64,000 nucleotides of DNA. Source: Variovorax sp. PBL-H6. Its GTDB lineage: Bacteria > Pseudomonadota > Gammaproteobacteria > Burkholderiales > Burkholderiaceae_C. The DNA is taken from positions 4,978,501 through 5,042,500 of the forward strand of contig NZ_LR594659.1 of the NCBI RefSeq assembly GCF_901827155.1, read 5' to 3'. This document shows positions 9,122 through 18,146 of the stretch, piece after piece. How positions within the stretch are numbered: the stretch's first letter is position 1; the number at the start of each line of letters is the position of its first letter. Position numbers and translations under genes: made by a program. Under the pieces are notes generated by a model. The model was not told where the DNA came from and searched no databases. It saw nothing but the letters and a program-made list of their open reading frames with translations.

Positions 9122-10333
9122 ATGAGCGACGCGGTCGATCCCGGCTGGGAAAGCGCCGCATCGCATCTTGCCTTCCTGCAGGAAGCCACCCACCGGCACT
9201 ACGGCATCAAGAGCAGGTCTGAAAACCCCCTGGATGTTCCAGCGGTGGTCGAGCACTTGCGCCAGGTGTATTTGTCGATCCATGCCGATGGTGACGAAGC
9301 CGGGTTTCATCAGATGCTCGCCAAGCAGAGGGACGAGCGCGAGATCGCGGTCAAGAGGTGCCCGACCCCTTACGAAAATCCGGAATGGTATGGCTTGATG
9401 CTGAGCCAGTTCGAGGCACTTTCCCGCTCGGCAGCCGAGATGAACCTCCGAATCGCACCGAAACCGCTGCTCGGCACGCTTGCCACGGGGCGGGTGAACG
9501 GCGTAGCGATCGGCCTGCACAGCACCAAGACTCGCATCATTCTGCTCGAAGAGGGCTTGTTCGGCTTCGCAAACCTGATGTGCAAGGCCGTGGCCTCCTC
9601 GATGCCTCAACGGGAGGGCGACGGCGAGCGGCTGTCCTTCTCGACAGACCTGGCCGACCTGCGCAGCAAGCTCCTGGAGGACGAAACGCCCATATTGCGG
9701 TTCTTCGACGCTCTGTGCAGCTACGTCGTTCAGGGTCACCCGCATCACGCCCGTCCCTATGCTTCGCCGCCGAACACCCACGGCCTCTCATCGATACTGC
9801 GCGAGTCCATGGAGTTGTTCATTCTTGGCCACGAAATCGGGCACGTCGCCCTCGGCCACCTGGACGGAAATCTGGCGCGAAATGCGATCGCCGAGAGCAT
9901 CGATGCAGAGACCGTGCAGACAAACTGGCAGCAGGAATTCGAAGCGGATCTCGTGGGCATGCATCTGATGATCCGCGCCATGACCCGCGACCGCGGCATG
10001 GACGTCGCACTCAGCTACTGGGGCGCTCATCTGTTCTTCGGCTGCATCGAGATCGTCGAGCACACTGTCAGCCTGCTCGGCACCGGCAAGGCAGAGACCT
10101 GGCGCAGCCACAGCCATCCTCCAACGGCCGCACGCCAGGAGCGGCTGAAGGAAGTCCTGCTGGCAACCGTGCAACCCAGGGAAGCCGCCGAAGGCGCGAT
10201 CAGCCTCGCCGGCGTCGTGGATGAAATCCTTGCCTTGTTCTGGAAACGATGCGAGGAGCCGCTGCATCGCTTGCATCGCGAGGGCACCCGTCCGGCGCAA
10301 TGGTGGATGGCCCACCCGGACGCCGAAGCCTGA
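9122..10333 (+). CDS. Predicted zincin metallopeptidase (HEIGH) coupled to the Trypco/Pepco-like protein
   Basis: A 403-residue cytoplasmic protein without signal peptide or membrane segment. The zinc motif is H237-E-I-G-H241 in ELFILGHEIGHVALGH, with a likely third ligand 31-33 residues on, at E272 or E274 in the EFEADLVGMHLM segment; this glutamate-zincin layout is like the ImmA/IrrE and M48-type cores. Both flanks (about 1-225 and 290-403) are helical and unrecognised. The gene follows the small Trypco/Pepco-like gene with one intervening base. By analogy with peptidase-containing conflict operons it may cleave a host or invader protein when triggered. Its substrate and role are unknown. 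Confidence 0.7.
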   Translation: MSDAVDPGWESAASHLAFLQEATHRHYGIKSRSENPLDVPAVVEHLRQVYLSIHADGDEAGFHQMLAKQRDEREIAVKRCPTPYENPEWYGLMLSQFEALSRSAAEMNLRIAPKPLLGTLATGRVNGVAIGLHSTKTRIILLEEGLFGFANLMCKAVASSMPQREGDGERLSFSTDLADLRSKLLEDETPILRFFDALCSYVVQGHPHHARPYASPPNTHGLSSILRESMELFILGHEIGHVALGHLDGNLARNAIAESIDAETVQTNWQQEFEADLVGMHLMIRAMTRDRGMDVALSYWGAHLFFGCIEIVEHTVSLLGTGKAETWRSHSHPPTAARQERLKEVLLATVQPREAAEGAISLAGVVDEILALFWKRCEEPLHRLHREGTRPAQWWMAHPDAEA

Positions 10334-10423
10334 GCCTTTCATTTCGCGCCTGCCGTGGGTTCTGCCGATCCACCTGCAGCATCGCCGCCATCTTCTGGTG
10401 GATCGGGTCGATGGCCTTGAGGC

Positions 10424-10798
10424 TTACTTCTTCTTGGCGACCGCCTTCTTCGGTGCAGCCTTCTTCACCGCGGGCTTCGCGACGGGCTTCGCCGCAGCCT
10501 TCTCGGCCTTGCGCTTGGCGGCCTTCGGGTCGATGGCGGCCTTGAAGGCGGCGCCGGCGACGAACTTCGGCACCTTGGTCGCCGCGATCTTGATCTTCGT
10601 GCCTGCCTGGGGGTTGAAGCCGGAGCGCGCTGCGCGGGCAACCTGCTTGAAAGTGCCAAAGCCGACGATCTGGACAGAGTCGTCCTTCTTCACGGCGTTG
10701 ACGATGGAGCTGGTGACTGTTTCGAGGACGCGCGCGGCTTCGGCCTTGCTCAGGTTGTGGCCGGTGGCGATCTTCTCGACCAGTTCGATGCGATTCAT
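10424..10798 (-). CDS. HU-family DNA-binding protein with histone H1-like tail
   Basis: Residues 1-90 are a normal HU/IHF fold (MNRIELVEKIA start, the VGFGTFKQVARAARSGFNPQ arm region, then KIKIAATKVPKF). Residues 90-124 form a Lys/Ala/Pro-rich tail (AKPAVKKAAPKKAVAKKK) like histone H1, which beta-proteobacteria often add to one HU paralogue. It bends and compacts DNA in the nucleoid. It is monocistronic, convergent with the metallopeptidase and divergent from the enolase-superfamily gene. Confidence 0.93.
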   Translation of the reverse strand: MNRIELVEKIATGHNLSKAEAARVLETVTSSIVNAVKKDDSVQIVGFGTFKQVARAARSGFNPQAGTKIKIAATKVPKFVAGAAFKAAIDPKAAKRKAEKAAAKPVAKPAVKKAAPKKAVAKKK

Positions 10799-10934
10799 TC
10801 AGATTCCTTGGATTTAGAGACACGCCGCGTTGCCTGCGGCGACCCCGGCCGATGCCCGGGCGGGCGGAGTTTACCGGGCCCGGTGACTGGCCTGCCGCGC
10901 TATCCTTCCTTTCCTGACTCACATCGGATCAATC

Positions 10935-12023
10935 ATGGCCCGCATTGCCTCCATCGAAAGCGGCTTCTACCGCGTTCCGCAGCCGGTGGTGCTGACCGAC
11001 TCCACACACGGAGAAATCCGCGCCTTCGAGCTGAACACCGTGCGCGTGCGCGACGCGGATGGCGCCGAAGGCGTGGGCTACACCTTTACCGTCGGGCGCA
11101 ATGGCGGCGCGATCGAAGCGATCCTCCGGCACGAGTTTCCCGACATCATGGCCGGCGAAGAAGCCGACCACATCGAGCGGCTCTGGCAGAAAGCCTGGTG
11201 GGCGTTGCACTACGGCGGCCGCGGCGGCCCGACGGTGCTGGCGCTCTCGGCCTTCGACATGGCGCTGTGGGACCTCAAGGCCAGGCGGGTCGGCCTGCCG
11301 CTCTGGAACCTGCTCGGCGGACACGATCCGCGCGTGCCCTGCTATGCAGGCGGCATCGACCTGCAACTGTCGCTAGACGACCTGCTGCGCCAGACCGATG
11401 CCAATCTGGCGAAGGGCTTCCGGGCCATCAAGATGAAGGTGGGCCGTGCGCGCCTGGCCGAAGACGTCGAGCGCGTCCGCGCCATGCGCGAACACCTGGG
11501 CGACGGCTTTCCCTTGATGGTGGATGCCAACATGAAGTGGGGCGTCGACGAGGCGATCCGCGCGGCGCGCGCCTTGCAGCCCCTCGATCTCGTCTGGCTC
11601 GAGGAGCCGACGATTCCCGATGACCCAGCGGGGCACGTGCGCATCATCCGGGAGGGCGGCCTGCCGGTCGCGGCCGGCGAGAACCTGCGCAGCCTCTGGG
11701 AGTTCAAGCAATACATCGCAGCCGGTGCCGTGACGCACCCCGAGCCCGACGTCACCAACTGCGGCGGCGTCACACCCTTCATGAAGATCGCGCGGCTGGC
11801 CGAAGCCTTCAACATGCCGGTGACCTCGCATGGCGCGCACGACGTCACCGTTCATCTGCTGGCCACCTGCCCCAATCGCATCTTCCTGGAGGCCCACGGC
11901 TTCGGCGTGGACAAGTACGTTGCCGAGCCCTTGAAGATCGACGAAGGCATGGCGATCGCGCCCGACCGGCCGGGCCACGGCATCGACTTCGACTGGCAAG
12001 CTCTCGACGCCATCCGCGCCTGA
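10935..12023 (+). CDS. Mandelate racemase / muconate lactonizing enzyme family dehydratase or racemase
   Basis: A 362-residue enolase-superfamily enzyme. The catalytic set is complete: K166 and K168 (IKMKVG), metal ligands D197 (VDAN), E223 (LEEP) and E249 (AGEN), and H299 in TSHGAHD. The capping domain (about 1-125) precedes the barrel. A KxK pair with a later His is the mandelate racemase subgroup pattern, which covers sugar-acid dehydratases and racemases. The substrate cannot be decided. It ends two bases before the stop of the convergent GH13 gene, so no terminator separates them. Confidence 0.9.
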   Translation: MARIASIESGFYRVPQPVVLTDSTHGEIRAFELNTVRVRDADGAEGVGYTFTVGRNGGAIEAILRHEFPDIMAGEEADHIERLWQKAWWALHYGGRGGPTVLALSAFDMALWDLKARRVGLPLWNLLGGHDPRVPCYAGGIDLQLSLDDLLRQTDANLAKGFRAIKMKVGRARLAEDVERVRAMREHLGDGFPLMVDANMKWGVDEAIRAARALQPLDLVWLEEPTIPDDPAGHVRIIREGGLPVAAGENLRSLWEFKQYIAAGAVTHPEPDVTNCGGVTPFMKIARLAEAFNMPVTSHGAHDVTVHLLATCPNRIFLEAHGFGVDKYVAEPLKIDEGMAIAPDRPGHGIDFDWQALDAIRA

Positions 12024-12025
12024 GC

Positions 12026-13690
12026 TCACATCTCCTCCCGCTTGAGCAGGTAGTCGAGCCTGCCGACGCGGAACCAGCGGTAGCCATAGGGCTCGAGCAG
12101 CATGCAGTGGCGGCCTTTCGCGTCGGCGTTGCTGTGCTCCTCCGATAGCATGTTGACCAGCACCTCGCCGTCCGCGCCGAGCGTCTTCGCGTCGAGCTTG
12201 ATCTCGAGCGGATCGGCCCTGAAGTTGTGCACGAACACGACCGTGTTGCCGCGCCACTCGTAGCGCATCACCAGCACGGCACGCTCGCGGTGGGGCAGCA
12301 CCACGAAGTCGCCCCATCCGATCTCTGGCACTTCCTTGCGCATGCGAAAGGCGCGCTCCATCCAGTTGAGCAGCGAATCGGGGTCGCGCCGCTGCGCCGC
12401 GACATTCACGTGCTCGAAACCGTAGGCCCCGCCCGTGATCACCGGCACTGCCGGCTTGCTGGCGCTGGTGAATCCGCCGTTGGGCTCGGTAGACCACTGC
12501 ATCGGCGTTCGCGCGCAGTTGCGTTCCGGCAGGCTCAAGTCGTCGCCCATGCCGATCTCGTCGCCGTAGCGGATCACCGGCGTGCCGGGCAATGTCAGCA
12601 TCAGGCTGTAGGCGAGTTCGAGGCGGCGCCGGTTGCTCCCGAGCATGGGCGCGAGACGCCGGCGTATGCCGCGTTGGTAGAGCTGCATGTCCTTCTCGGG
12701 GCCGAAGGCGTCGAAGACGCGCTGCCGCCGCGCAGGCAGCAGGCGCCCGAGATCGAGCTCGTCGTGGTTACGCAGGAAAATGCCCCATTGGCAGGTTGCA
12801 GGCCGCGGCCGGGTGGCCTCGAGCGCCTTGGCGAGCGGGCGGGTGTCGCCGGTCGCCAGCGCATAGAACAGGTTCTGGTTGACCGGGAAGTTGAACATCA
12901 TCTGCAGCCGCTCGCCCTCGTCCCCGAAGTACGCCATGTTGGTCTTCGGCAGCACGTTCGCTTCGGCGAGGATGATCGCGTCGCCCTGGCGCCATTGCAG
13001 CAGTTCGCGAAACTTGCGCAGCATGTCGAAGCGCTCCTTCGGCTTGGCGACGTGCGCGCCCTTCTCGCCGATCACGAACGGCACGGCATCCATGCGAAAA
13101 CCCGAGACGCCGAGCTGCGTCCAGAAGCCCATGATCTTCAGGATCTCCGCTTGCACCTGCGGATGGCTGGTGTTGAGGTCGGGCTGGAAGTCGTAGAAGC
13201 GGTGGAAGTACCAGCGCCTGGCCACCTTGTCGAAAGTCCACGTCGACTTCTGCACGCCATGAAAGACCACGCCGTCGGCAGCGCGTTCGGGTTTCCTGTC
13301 TGACCAGACGTACCAGTCGTGGTACTTTGACCTCCGGCTCTTGCGCGCCGCCTGGAACCAGGGGTGCTGGTCGGAGGTGTGATTGACCACCAGGTCGATC
13401 AGCACGCGCATGCCGCGCTGCGCAGCAGCATGGGTGAATTCGACGAAGTCGCCCAGCGTGCCGAAGCGGGGATCGACGTTGTAGTAGTCCGCGACGTCGT
13501 ACCCATCGTCACGGCCCGGGGAGGTCTGGAAGGGCATCAGCCACAGGGTGGTGACGCCGAGACCGTGCAGGTACTCGAGGCGCCGTGTCAGGCCTTCGAA
13601 GTCGCCGCAGCCATCGCCATCGGAGTCCATGAAAGTCCCCACGGACAAGCAGTACACGACTGTATTTTTGTACCAGAGGTCGTTGATCAT
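12026..13690 (-). CDS. GH13 alpha-amylase family protein, trehalose synthase-like
   Basis: A 554-residue GH13 enzyme closest by eye to the TreS (maltose alpha-D-glucosyltransferase) group: YCLSVGTFMDSDGDGCGDF start, nucleophile Asp near residue 200 in SGFRMDAVP, acid Glu near 245 in LAEANV, and the third Asp near 312 in LRNHDELDLG. A short beta-sandwich closes the protein. It interconverts maltose and trehalose or hydrolyses alpha-glucosides. No maltokinase domain is fused. It is divergent from a second GH13 gene 50 bp away, so the two likely form an alpha-glucan/trehalose pair for osmoprotectant or storage metabolism. Confidence 0.87.
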   Translation of the reverse strand: MINDLWYKNTVVYCLSVGTFMDSDGDGCGDFEGLTRRLEYLHGLGVTTLWLMPFQTSPGRDDGYDVADYYNVDPRFGTLGDFVEFTHAAAQRGMRVLIDLVVNHTSDQHPWFQAARKSRRSKYHDWYVWSDRKPERAADGVVFHGVQKSTWTFDKVARRWYFHRFYDFQPDLNTSHPQVQAEILKIMGFWTQLGVSGFRMDAVPFVIGEKGAHVAKPKERFDMLRKFRELLQWRQGDAIILAEANVLPKTNMAYFGDEGERLQMMFNFPVNQNLFYALATGDTRPLAKALEATRPRPATCQWGIFLRNHDELDLGRLLPARRQRVFDAFGPEKDMQLYQRGIRRRLAPMLGSNRRRLELAYSLMLTLPGTPVIRYGDEIGMGDDLSLPERNCARTPMQWSTEPNGGFTSASKPAVPVITGGAYGFEHVNVAAQRRDPDSLLNWMERAFRMRKEVPEIGWGDFVVLPHRERAVLVMRYEWRGNTVVFVHNFRADPLEIKLDAKTLGADGEVLVNMLSEEHSNADAKGRHCMLLEPYGYRWFRVGRLDYLLKREEM

Positions 13691-13740
13691 TCGGCGTTGG
13701 CTCCCGGATATTGGCAGACCCGAAACAAGAAAGGAGCGCT

Positions 13741-15357
13741 ATGTCAGCCGACGCCTGGTGGAAGAACGGAATCGTCTATCAGATCTATCCCCGGTCTTTC
13801 CAGGACAGCGATGGGGATGGCATTGGCGACCTGCGCGGCATTCGGAACCGGCTCGATCACTTGATCGAACTCGGCGTCGATGCGGTCTGGATTTCGCCCA
13901 TCTATCCCTCCCCGATGGCCGATTTCGGGTACGACATTTCCGACTATTGCGACATCGATCTTCGCTTTGGCACCTTGGCCGACTTCGACGCGCTCGCAGC
14001 CGAAGCCCGGGCGCGCGGCCTGAAGCTCGTTCTTGACTTCGTGCCCAACCACACCTCCGACCAGCATCCCTGGTTCATGGAAAGCCGCGCCTCGCGCAGC
14101 AACCCGAAGCGCGACTGGTACCTGTGGCGGGACCCCGCCCCCGACGGCGGGCCGCCGAACAACTGGCTCAGCAATTTCGGCGGACCGGCGTGGACCTTCG
14201 ACGCGCACACGGGGCAGTACTACTGCCACTCGTTCCTGAAGGAGCAGCCCGACCTGAACTGGCGCAACCCGGAAGTGCGCGAGGCGATGTACGACGTGCT
14301 GCGCTTCTGGCTGCGCCGCGGCGTCGACGGCTTTCGCATCGACGTGCTGTACCACCTCGTCAAGGACGATCAGTTCCGCGACAACCCGCCGAACCCTGAT
14401 TTCGTGGCTGGCGGCGATCCGGCCCATCGGCTCTTGCCGGTGTACACGACGGACCGCCCCGAGATGCAGGACATCATCATCGAGATGCGGCGCGTGGTCG
14501 ACGAGTTCAGCGACCCGCAGTCGACGCGGGTGCTGATCGGCGAGCTCTACCTGCCGCTCGCCCGGCTGATGGCCTACTACGGGCGCACGGAGGATGGCCT
14601 TCTGCAAGGCGTGCAGCTCCCCTTCAACTTCCAGCTCCTGGCCGCCAAGTGGCAGGCTGCCGAGATCGACCACATCGTGCGCAACTACGAGGCGGCGCTG
14701 CCTCAGGGCGCAGCGCCCAACTGGGTGCTCGGCAACCACGACAAGCCGCGCATCGCCAGCCGCGTCGGACAGGAAAGGGCCAGGCTCGCCGCGATGCTGC
14801 TGCTGAGCTTGCGCGGCACGCCGACGCTCTACTACGGCGACGAGATCGGACTGACGGACGTGCCCATTCCGCCGGAGGAAGTGCAGGACCCTTTCGAGAA
14901 GAACGACCCTGGCAAGGGCCTGGGCCGCGATCCGCAGCGCACGCCGATGCAGTGGAGCGGCACCGCCCCGAACGCAGGCTTCACGACCGGCACGCCCTGG
15001 CTGCGGCTGGGCGGGGACTGGGAGCATCGCAACGTCGAATCGCAGGCCGGCGATCCTGCTTCGATGCTGGCGCTCTACCGCCGTTTGATCGCGCTCAGGC
15101 GGCGCGAGCCCGCGCTGCACGAGGGCAGCCACGAGCCGCTCGACGCGGGGGCCGATGTGATGGCCTATGCCAGGAGCGCCGGCACGCGGCGCCTGGTCGT
15201 GCTGCTGAACTTCGGCACCTCCGAGAAGCCGATCTCCATCGACCTTGTGCCTGCGGGTGGGGTGGTGCTGGCGTCGACGCACGCCCATCGCAGCGGCATC
15301 GTCGCGGGTGCACTCATCCTCGAGCCGCTGGAAGGGGTTATCGTCTCGAGAGCCTAG
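13741..15357 (+). CDS. GH13 alpha-glucosidase
   Basis: A 538-residue cytoplasmic alpha-glucosidase or oligo-1,6-glucosidase-like enzyme starting at MSADAWWKNG with AAAGGAG upstream; an in-frame TTG at 13711 is less likely. GH13 landmarks: GIVYQIYPRSFQDSDGDGIG near the start, DFVPNHTSDQHPWF near residue 98, nucleophile Asp at about 201 in GFRIDVLY, acid Glu near 268 in IGELYLP, and Asp near 333 in GNHDKPR. It would release glucose from small alpha-glucosides, including trehalose- or sucrose-like sugars. It is divergent from the TreS-like gene, and the SDR gene starts 63 bp downstream. Confidence 0.9.
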   Translation: MSADAWWKNGIVYQIYPRSFQDSDGDGIGDLRGIRNRLDHLIELGVDAVWISPIYPSPMADFGYDISDYCDIDLRFGTLADFDALAAEARARGLKLVLDFVPNHTSDQHPWFMESRASRSNPKRDWYLWRDPAPDGGPPNNWLSNFGGPAWTFDAHTGQYYCHSFLKEQPDLNWRNPEVREAMYDVLRFWLRRGVDGFRIDVLYHLVKDDQFRDNPPNPDFVAGGDPAHRLLPVYTTDRPEMQDIIIEMRRVVDEFSDPQSTRVLIGELYLPLARLMAYYGRTEDGLLQGVQLPFNFQLLAAKWQAAEIDHIVRNYEAALPQGAAPNWVLGNHDKPRIASRVGQERARLAAMLLLSLRGTPTLYYGDEIGLTDVPIPPEEVQDPFEKNDPGKGLGRDPQRTPMQWSGTAPNAGFTTGTPWLRLGGDWEHRNVESQAGDPASMLALYRRLIALRRREPALHEGSHEPLDAGADVMAYARSAGTRRLVVLLNFGTSEKPISIDLVPAGGVVLASTHAHRSGIVAGALILEPLEGVIVSRA

Positions 15358-15420
15358 TTGACTGGGCGGGCTGGCCAGCCGATGACGACCCCGTCGCTTT
15401 TTCCTTGAAGGACACGCGCA

Positions 15421-16212
15421 ATGAATCTCCAACTCACAGGCAAGCTGGCGCTGGTCAGCGGAAGCACGGCGGGCATCGGTTTCGCCATCGCGCATGCCCT
15501 GGCAGCGGAGGGTGCACGCGTTATCGTCAACGGGCGCTCGCAGAAATCGGTGGACGCCGCTGTCGCTCAGATCGAGGCGGCGGAGGGCGGCGAGGTCATG
15601 GGCTTCGCCGGAGACCTCAGCATGGCCTCTGCCGCGCATGCCTTGATGGCGAAGTACCCGGACATCGAGATTCTCGTCAACAACCTCGGCATCTTCGAAC
15701 CCAAGCCGTTCGAAGAGATTCCGGACGAGGACTGGACGCGCTTTTTCGATGTGAATGTCCTGAGCGGCGTTCGCCTGGCGCGCTTGGTGTTGCCCGCGAT
15801 GAGGCGTGCCAACTGGGGACGCATCATCTTCATCTCCAGCGAGAGCGCCGTCCAGATTCCTTCGGAGATGATTCACTACGGCATGACGAAGACCGCGCAG
15901 CTGGCCGTCTCCCGCGGGTTGGCCGAGGCCGTCGCCGGCACTGGAATTACCGTCAACAGTATCCTGCCGGGTCCGACCAAGTCGCGAGGCGTGGGCGAAT
16001 TCGTCGAGGCGCTCGCCAAGGCCGATGGCAAGTCATTCGATGCCTACGAGAGGGAGTTCTTCGAGAAGGTGCGGCCGACATCCCTCATCAAGAGGTTCGA
16101 AACGCCAGCGGAGATTGCCTCCATGGTTGCCTACATTGCCAGCCCGCTTTCATCCGGGACGACGGGGGCAGCGCTCCGTGTCGACGGCGGGTGTACGAAA
16201 AGCGCGTTCTAG
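15421..16212 (+). CDS. SDR-family oxidoreductase
   Basis: A 263-residue classical short-chain dehydrogenase: cofactor motif SGSTAGIG at residues 13-20, LVNNLGIFE near residue 84, the SESAVQIPSEMIHYGMTK segment with catalytic Ser and YxxxK (Tyr about residue 153), and a C-terminal GTTGAALRVDGG. GAAGGA precedes the ATG. The substrate is unknown. Six bases after its stop begins a remnant of an alpha/beta hydrolase on the other strand, so this gene marks the left side of the inserted catabolic module and probably belongs to the ancestral chromosome. Confidence 0.92.
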   Translation: MNLQLTGKLALVSGSTAGIGFAIAHALAAEGARVIVNGRSQKSVDAAVAQIEAAEGGEVMGFAGDLSMASAAHALMAKYPDIEILVNNLGIFEPKPFEEIPDEDWTRFFDVNVLSGVRLARLVLPAMRRANWGRIIFISSESAVQIPSEMIHYGMTKTAQLAVSRGLAEAVAGTGITVNSILPGPTKSRGVGEFVEALAKADGKSFDAYEREFFEKVRPTSLIKRFETPAEIASMVAYIASPLSSGTTGAALRVDGGCTKSAF

Positions 16213-16217
16213 GCCGC

Positions 16218-16290
16218 TCAGTTCACGCCGTTCAGGAATTCCCGCACCAGCTTCACGGTGGCCTTCGGATTCGCACCCTGAGCGTGTTCA
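16218..16290 (-). pseudogene. C-terminal remnant of an alpha/beta hydrolase (left border of inserted module)
   Basis: After the LysR stop the minus strand reads, in another frame, a peptide ending ANPKATVKLVREFLNGVN followed by a stop. This resembles the end of secreted alpha/beta hydrolases, which typically finish with NPxATVKLVxxFL. No start or catalytic part is present here. The N-terminal end of what looks like the same kind of gene, on the same strand, is at 23983-24090. The interval between them would then be foreign DNA that replaced the middle of one gene. The identification rests on a short peptide. Confidence 0.45.
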
Positions 16291-17172
16291 ACCTCGTGAC
16301 GCTTCTGCGTGGATCCACTCCAGAAAGGCCTTTACTGATGGTCGCTTCGCATGCCGCGGTGGATACACGGCAAAGTGCGCCTTGACCTTGACGGCTTGGT
16401 CAAGGCCGAAAACGGGCTTCAGTTTGCGCTCGGCGATGTGTCTTGCAGCAATCGTCGAGCTCTCGAGCGCAACTCCGAGCCCCTGGGTGGCAGCGTCCAG
16501 CGACATCTGTGCCCGGTCGAACCGTATGGCGAACCAGTCCGGTGCCCGCTTGTCACTGTACTGTTCGAACCAGTCCGACCACTGGACCACGCTGACATTG
16601 CTCTGAATCAACTTCACGGCGGAGAGCTGCCCGACGCGCTTCAAGCCATGCTGCCGGATGAACGCAGGACTGGCGAGCGGCACGATGCGCTCCTCGAAGA
16701 GCGGCTCGACCACCAAGTCAGGCCAGTTCGGTATCCCGTAGCGGATGTCGATGTCGGACTGGCCGAGCGCGAAGTCGCTGGGCGTGTGCGCCGCTGACAG
16801 GTTGAGCGAGATGTCCGGGTAGGCCTGCGAGAAGCCGCGCAGCCGAGACATCAACCAAAGGCTCGCAATGCTCGGCGCCGAGTGCACGTACAGGCTGTTG
16901 CTCACGCCCTGACGCAAGTCATCGCTCGCCGATGCTATGGCCAGCAACGCGCCGCCGACCTTCGACAAGTACAGGTCGCCCGCGGCGCTGAGCCGCACAC
17001 CGTGCGCGCTGCGCTCGAACAACCTCACGCCGAGATGCGCTTCAAGGCGTGACACCTGATGGCTGATCGCCGAGGCGGTGAGATGAAGTTCGGACGCTGC
17101 AAGGGCAAAGCTTCGTCGACGCGCCACTGCTTCGAAGGCTTGCAAGTTCGTCACTGCGGGCAGCGTGGACAT
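16288..17172 (-). CDS. LysR-family regulator, GcvA-like
   Basis: A 294-residue LysR-type regulator: N-terminal winged helix (residues 7-65, AVARRRSFALAASELHLTAS and the SHQVSRLEAHLGVRLFER helix) and a periplasmic-binding-like effector domain. The sequence style (LPAVTNLQAFEAVARRRSF, DIRYG near residue 150) is that of the GcvA subgroup. It is divergent from the SDR-TRAP-transketolase operon across 186 bp and is the obvious candidate regulator. Its last codons overlap the alpha/beta hydrolase remnant. Confidence 0.92.
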   Translation of the reverse strand: MSTLPAVTNLQAFEAVARRRSFALAASELHLTASAISHQVSRLEAHLGVRLFERSAHGVRLSAAGDLYLSKVGGALLAIASASDDLRQGVSNSLYVHSAPSIASLWLMSRLRGFSQAYPDISLNLSAAHTPSDFALGQSDIDIRYGIPNWPDLVVEPLFEERIVPLASPAFIRQHGLKRVGQLSAVKLIQSNVSVVQWSDWFEQYSDKRAPDWFAIRFDRAQMSLDAATQGLGVALESSTIAARHIAERKLKPVFGLDQAVKVKAHFAVYPPRHAKRPSVKAFLEWIHAEASRG

Positions 17173-17191
17173 AGGGTCAACCCGGTCGTTT

Positions 17192-17208
17192 GATGATGAA
17201 GTGTCATC
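17192..17208. promoter_or_regulatory. Candidate LysR-type operator
   Basis: An inverted repeat GATGA-N7-TCATC lies 20 bp upstream of the LysR start codon in the divergent intergenic region. The size and dyad fit a LysR recruitment site. No binding data; spacing and symmetry only. Confidence 0.3.
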
Positions 17209-17358
17209 TTAGGGTGAAAACACATCGCTTGTCGTCATGAACGCATCTCGCGACCATTGGGCCCATTGCAGCAAGACCTCTTCGTGCTGCAAGCGGTCAC
17301 CAGCACCAAGGCGCTTGCTGGGACTGCATCGGATTCACATCACTCTGGAGACAAATCG

Positions 17359-18108
17359 ATGCTACTCAAGGACAAGGTAATCGTGATCACCGGCGGTGCC
17401 GGCCTCAACGGTCTCGGGTTCGCCACGGCGCGCCTCATGGCAGACCACGGTGCACGGGTCGCCGTGCTCGACCTGGAGCGCGCAGAGCCCGCAGCGGCCG
17501 CCGCGCGGCTTGGCCCCGACCATCTTGGAATCGCTGCCGACGTCACCGACAAGGCCTCATGTGATGCAGCCGCAGCGGCGGTGCTGAAAGCATTCGGTCG
17601 CATCGATGCGCTGGTCAACAACGCGGGCATTACGCAGCCGATCAAGACGCTCGCGATCAGCGGTGCGGACTACGACCGCGTGCTCGACGTCAGCCTTCGA
17701 GGCACCTTGTACATGTCGCAGGCCGTACTGCCCGCAATGCAGGAACAAGGCAGCGGATCGATCGTCTGCATTTCGTCGGTTTCCGCCCAGCGCGGTGGCG
17801 GCATCCTGGGTGGCCCGCACTACTCGGCAGCGAAAGCCGGTGTGCTTGGCCTGGCGCGCGCCATGGCGCGCGAGTTCGGCGCCGAAGGCATCCGCATCAA
17901 CAGCATCACGCCCGGCCTCATCGGCACTGACATCATCAAAGGCAAGCTCACCGAAGAGAAGAAGGCAGAAATCGCCGAGACGATTCCGCTCGCCCGCCTG
18001 GGCCGCGCCGAAGACATTGCGGGCGCCTGCGTCTTTCTTGCAAGCGACCTCTCGCTGTACTGCACGGGCATCACGCTCGACGTCAACGGCGGCATGTTGA
18101 TCCATTGA
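17359..18108 (+). CDS. SDR-family oxidoreductase of the TRAP/transketolase module
   Basis: A 249-residue classical SDR starting at MLLKDKVIVITGG, with GGAG upstream; a longer frame from 17257 lacks family similarity in its first 34 residues. Motifs: TGGAGLNGLG near residue 12, LVNNAGITQP near 87, catalytic Tyr155 in HYSAAKAG, and GITLDVNGG at the end. It opens the operon SDR-DctP-DctQM-transketolase-dehydrogenase, so it probably oxidises a polyol or sugar imported by the TRAP system to a ketose for the transketolase. The substrate is inference. Confidence 0.92.
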   Translation: MLLKDKVIVITGGAGLNGLGFATARLMADHGARVAVLDLERAEPAAAAARLGPDHLGIAADVTDKASCDAAAAAVLKAFGRIDALVNNAGITQPIKTLAISGADYDRVLDVSLRGTLYMSQAVLPAMQEQGSGSIVCISSVSAQRGGGILGGPHYSAAKAGVLGLARAMAREFGAEGIRINSITPGLIGTDIIKGKLTEEKKAEIAETIPLARLGRAEDIAGACVFLASDLSLYCTGITLDVNGGMLIH

Positions 18109-18146
18109 GCCAGCGATTCATTTCACTCGACAACCAGGAGACAAAC

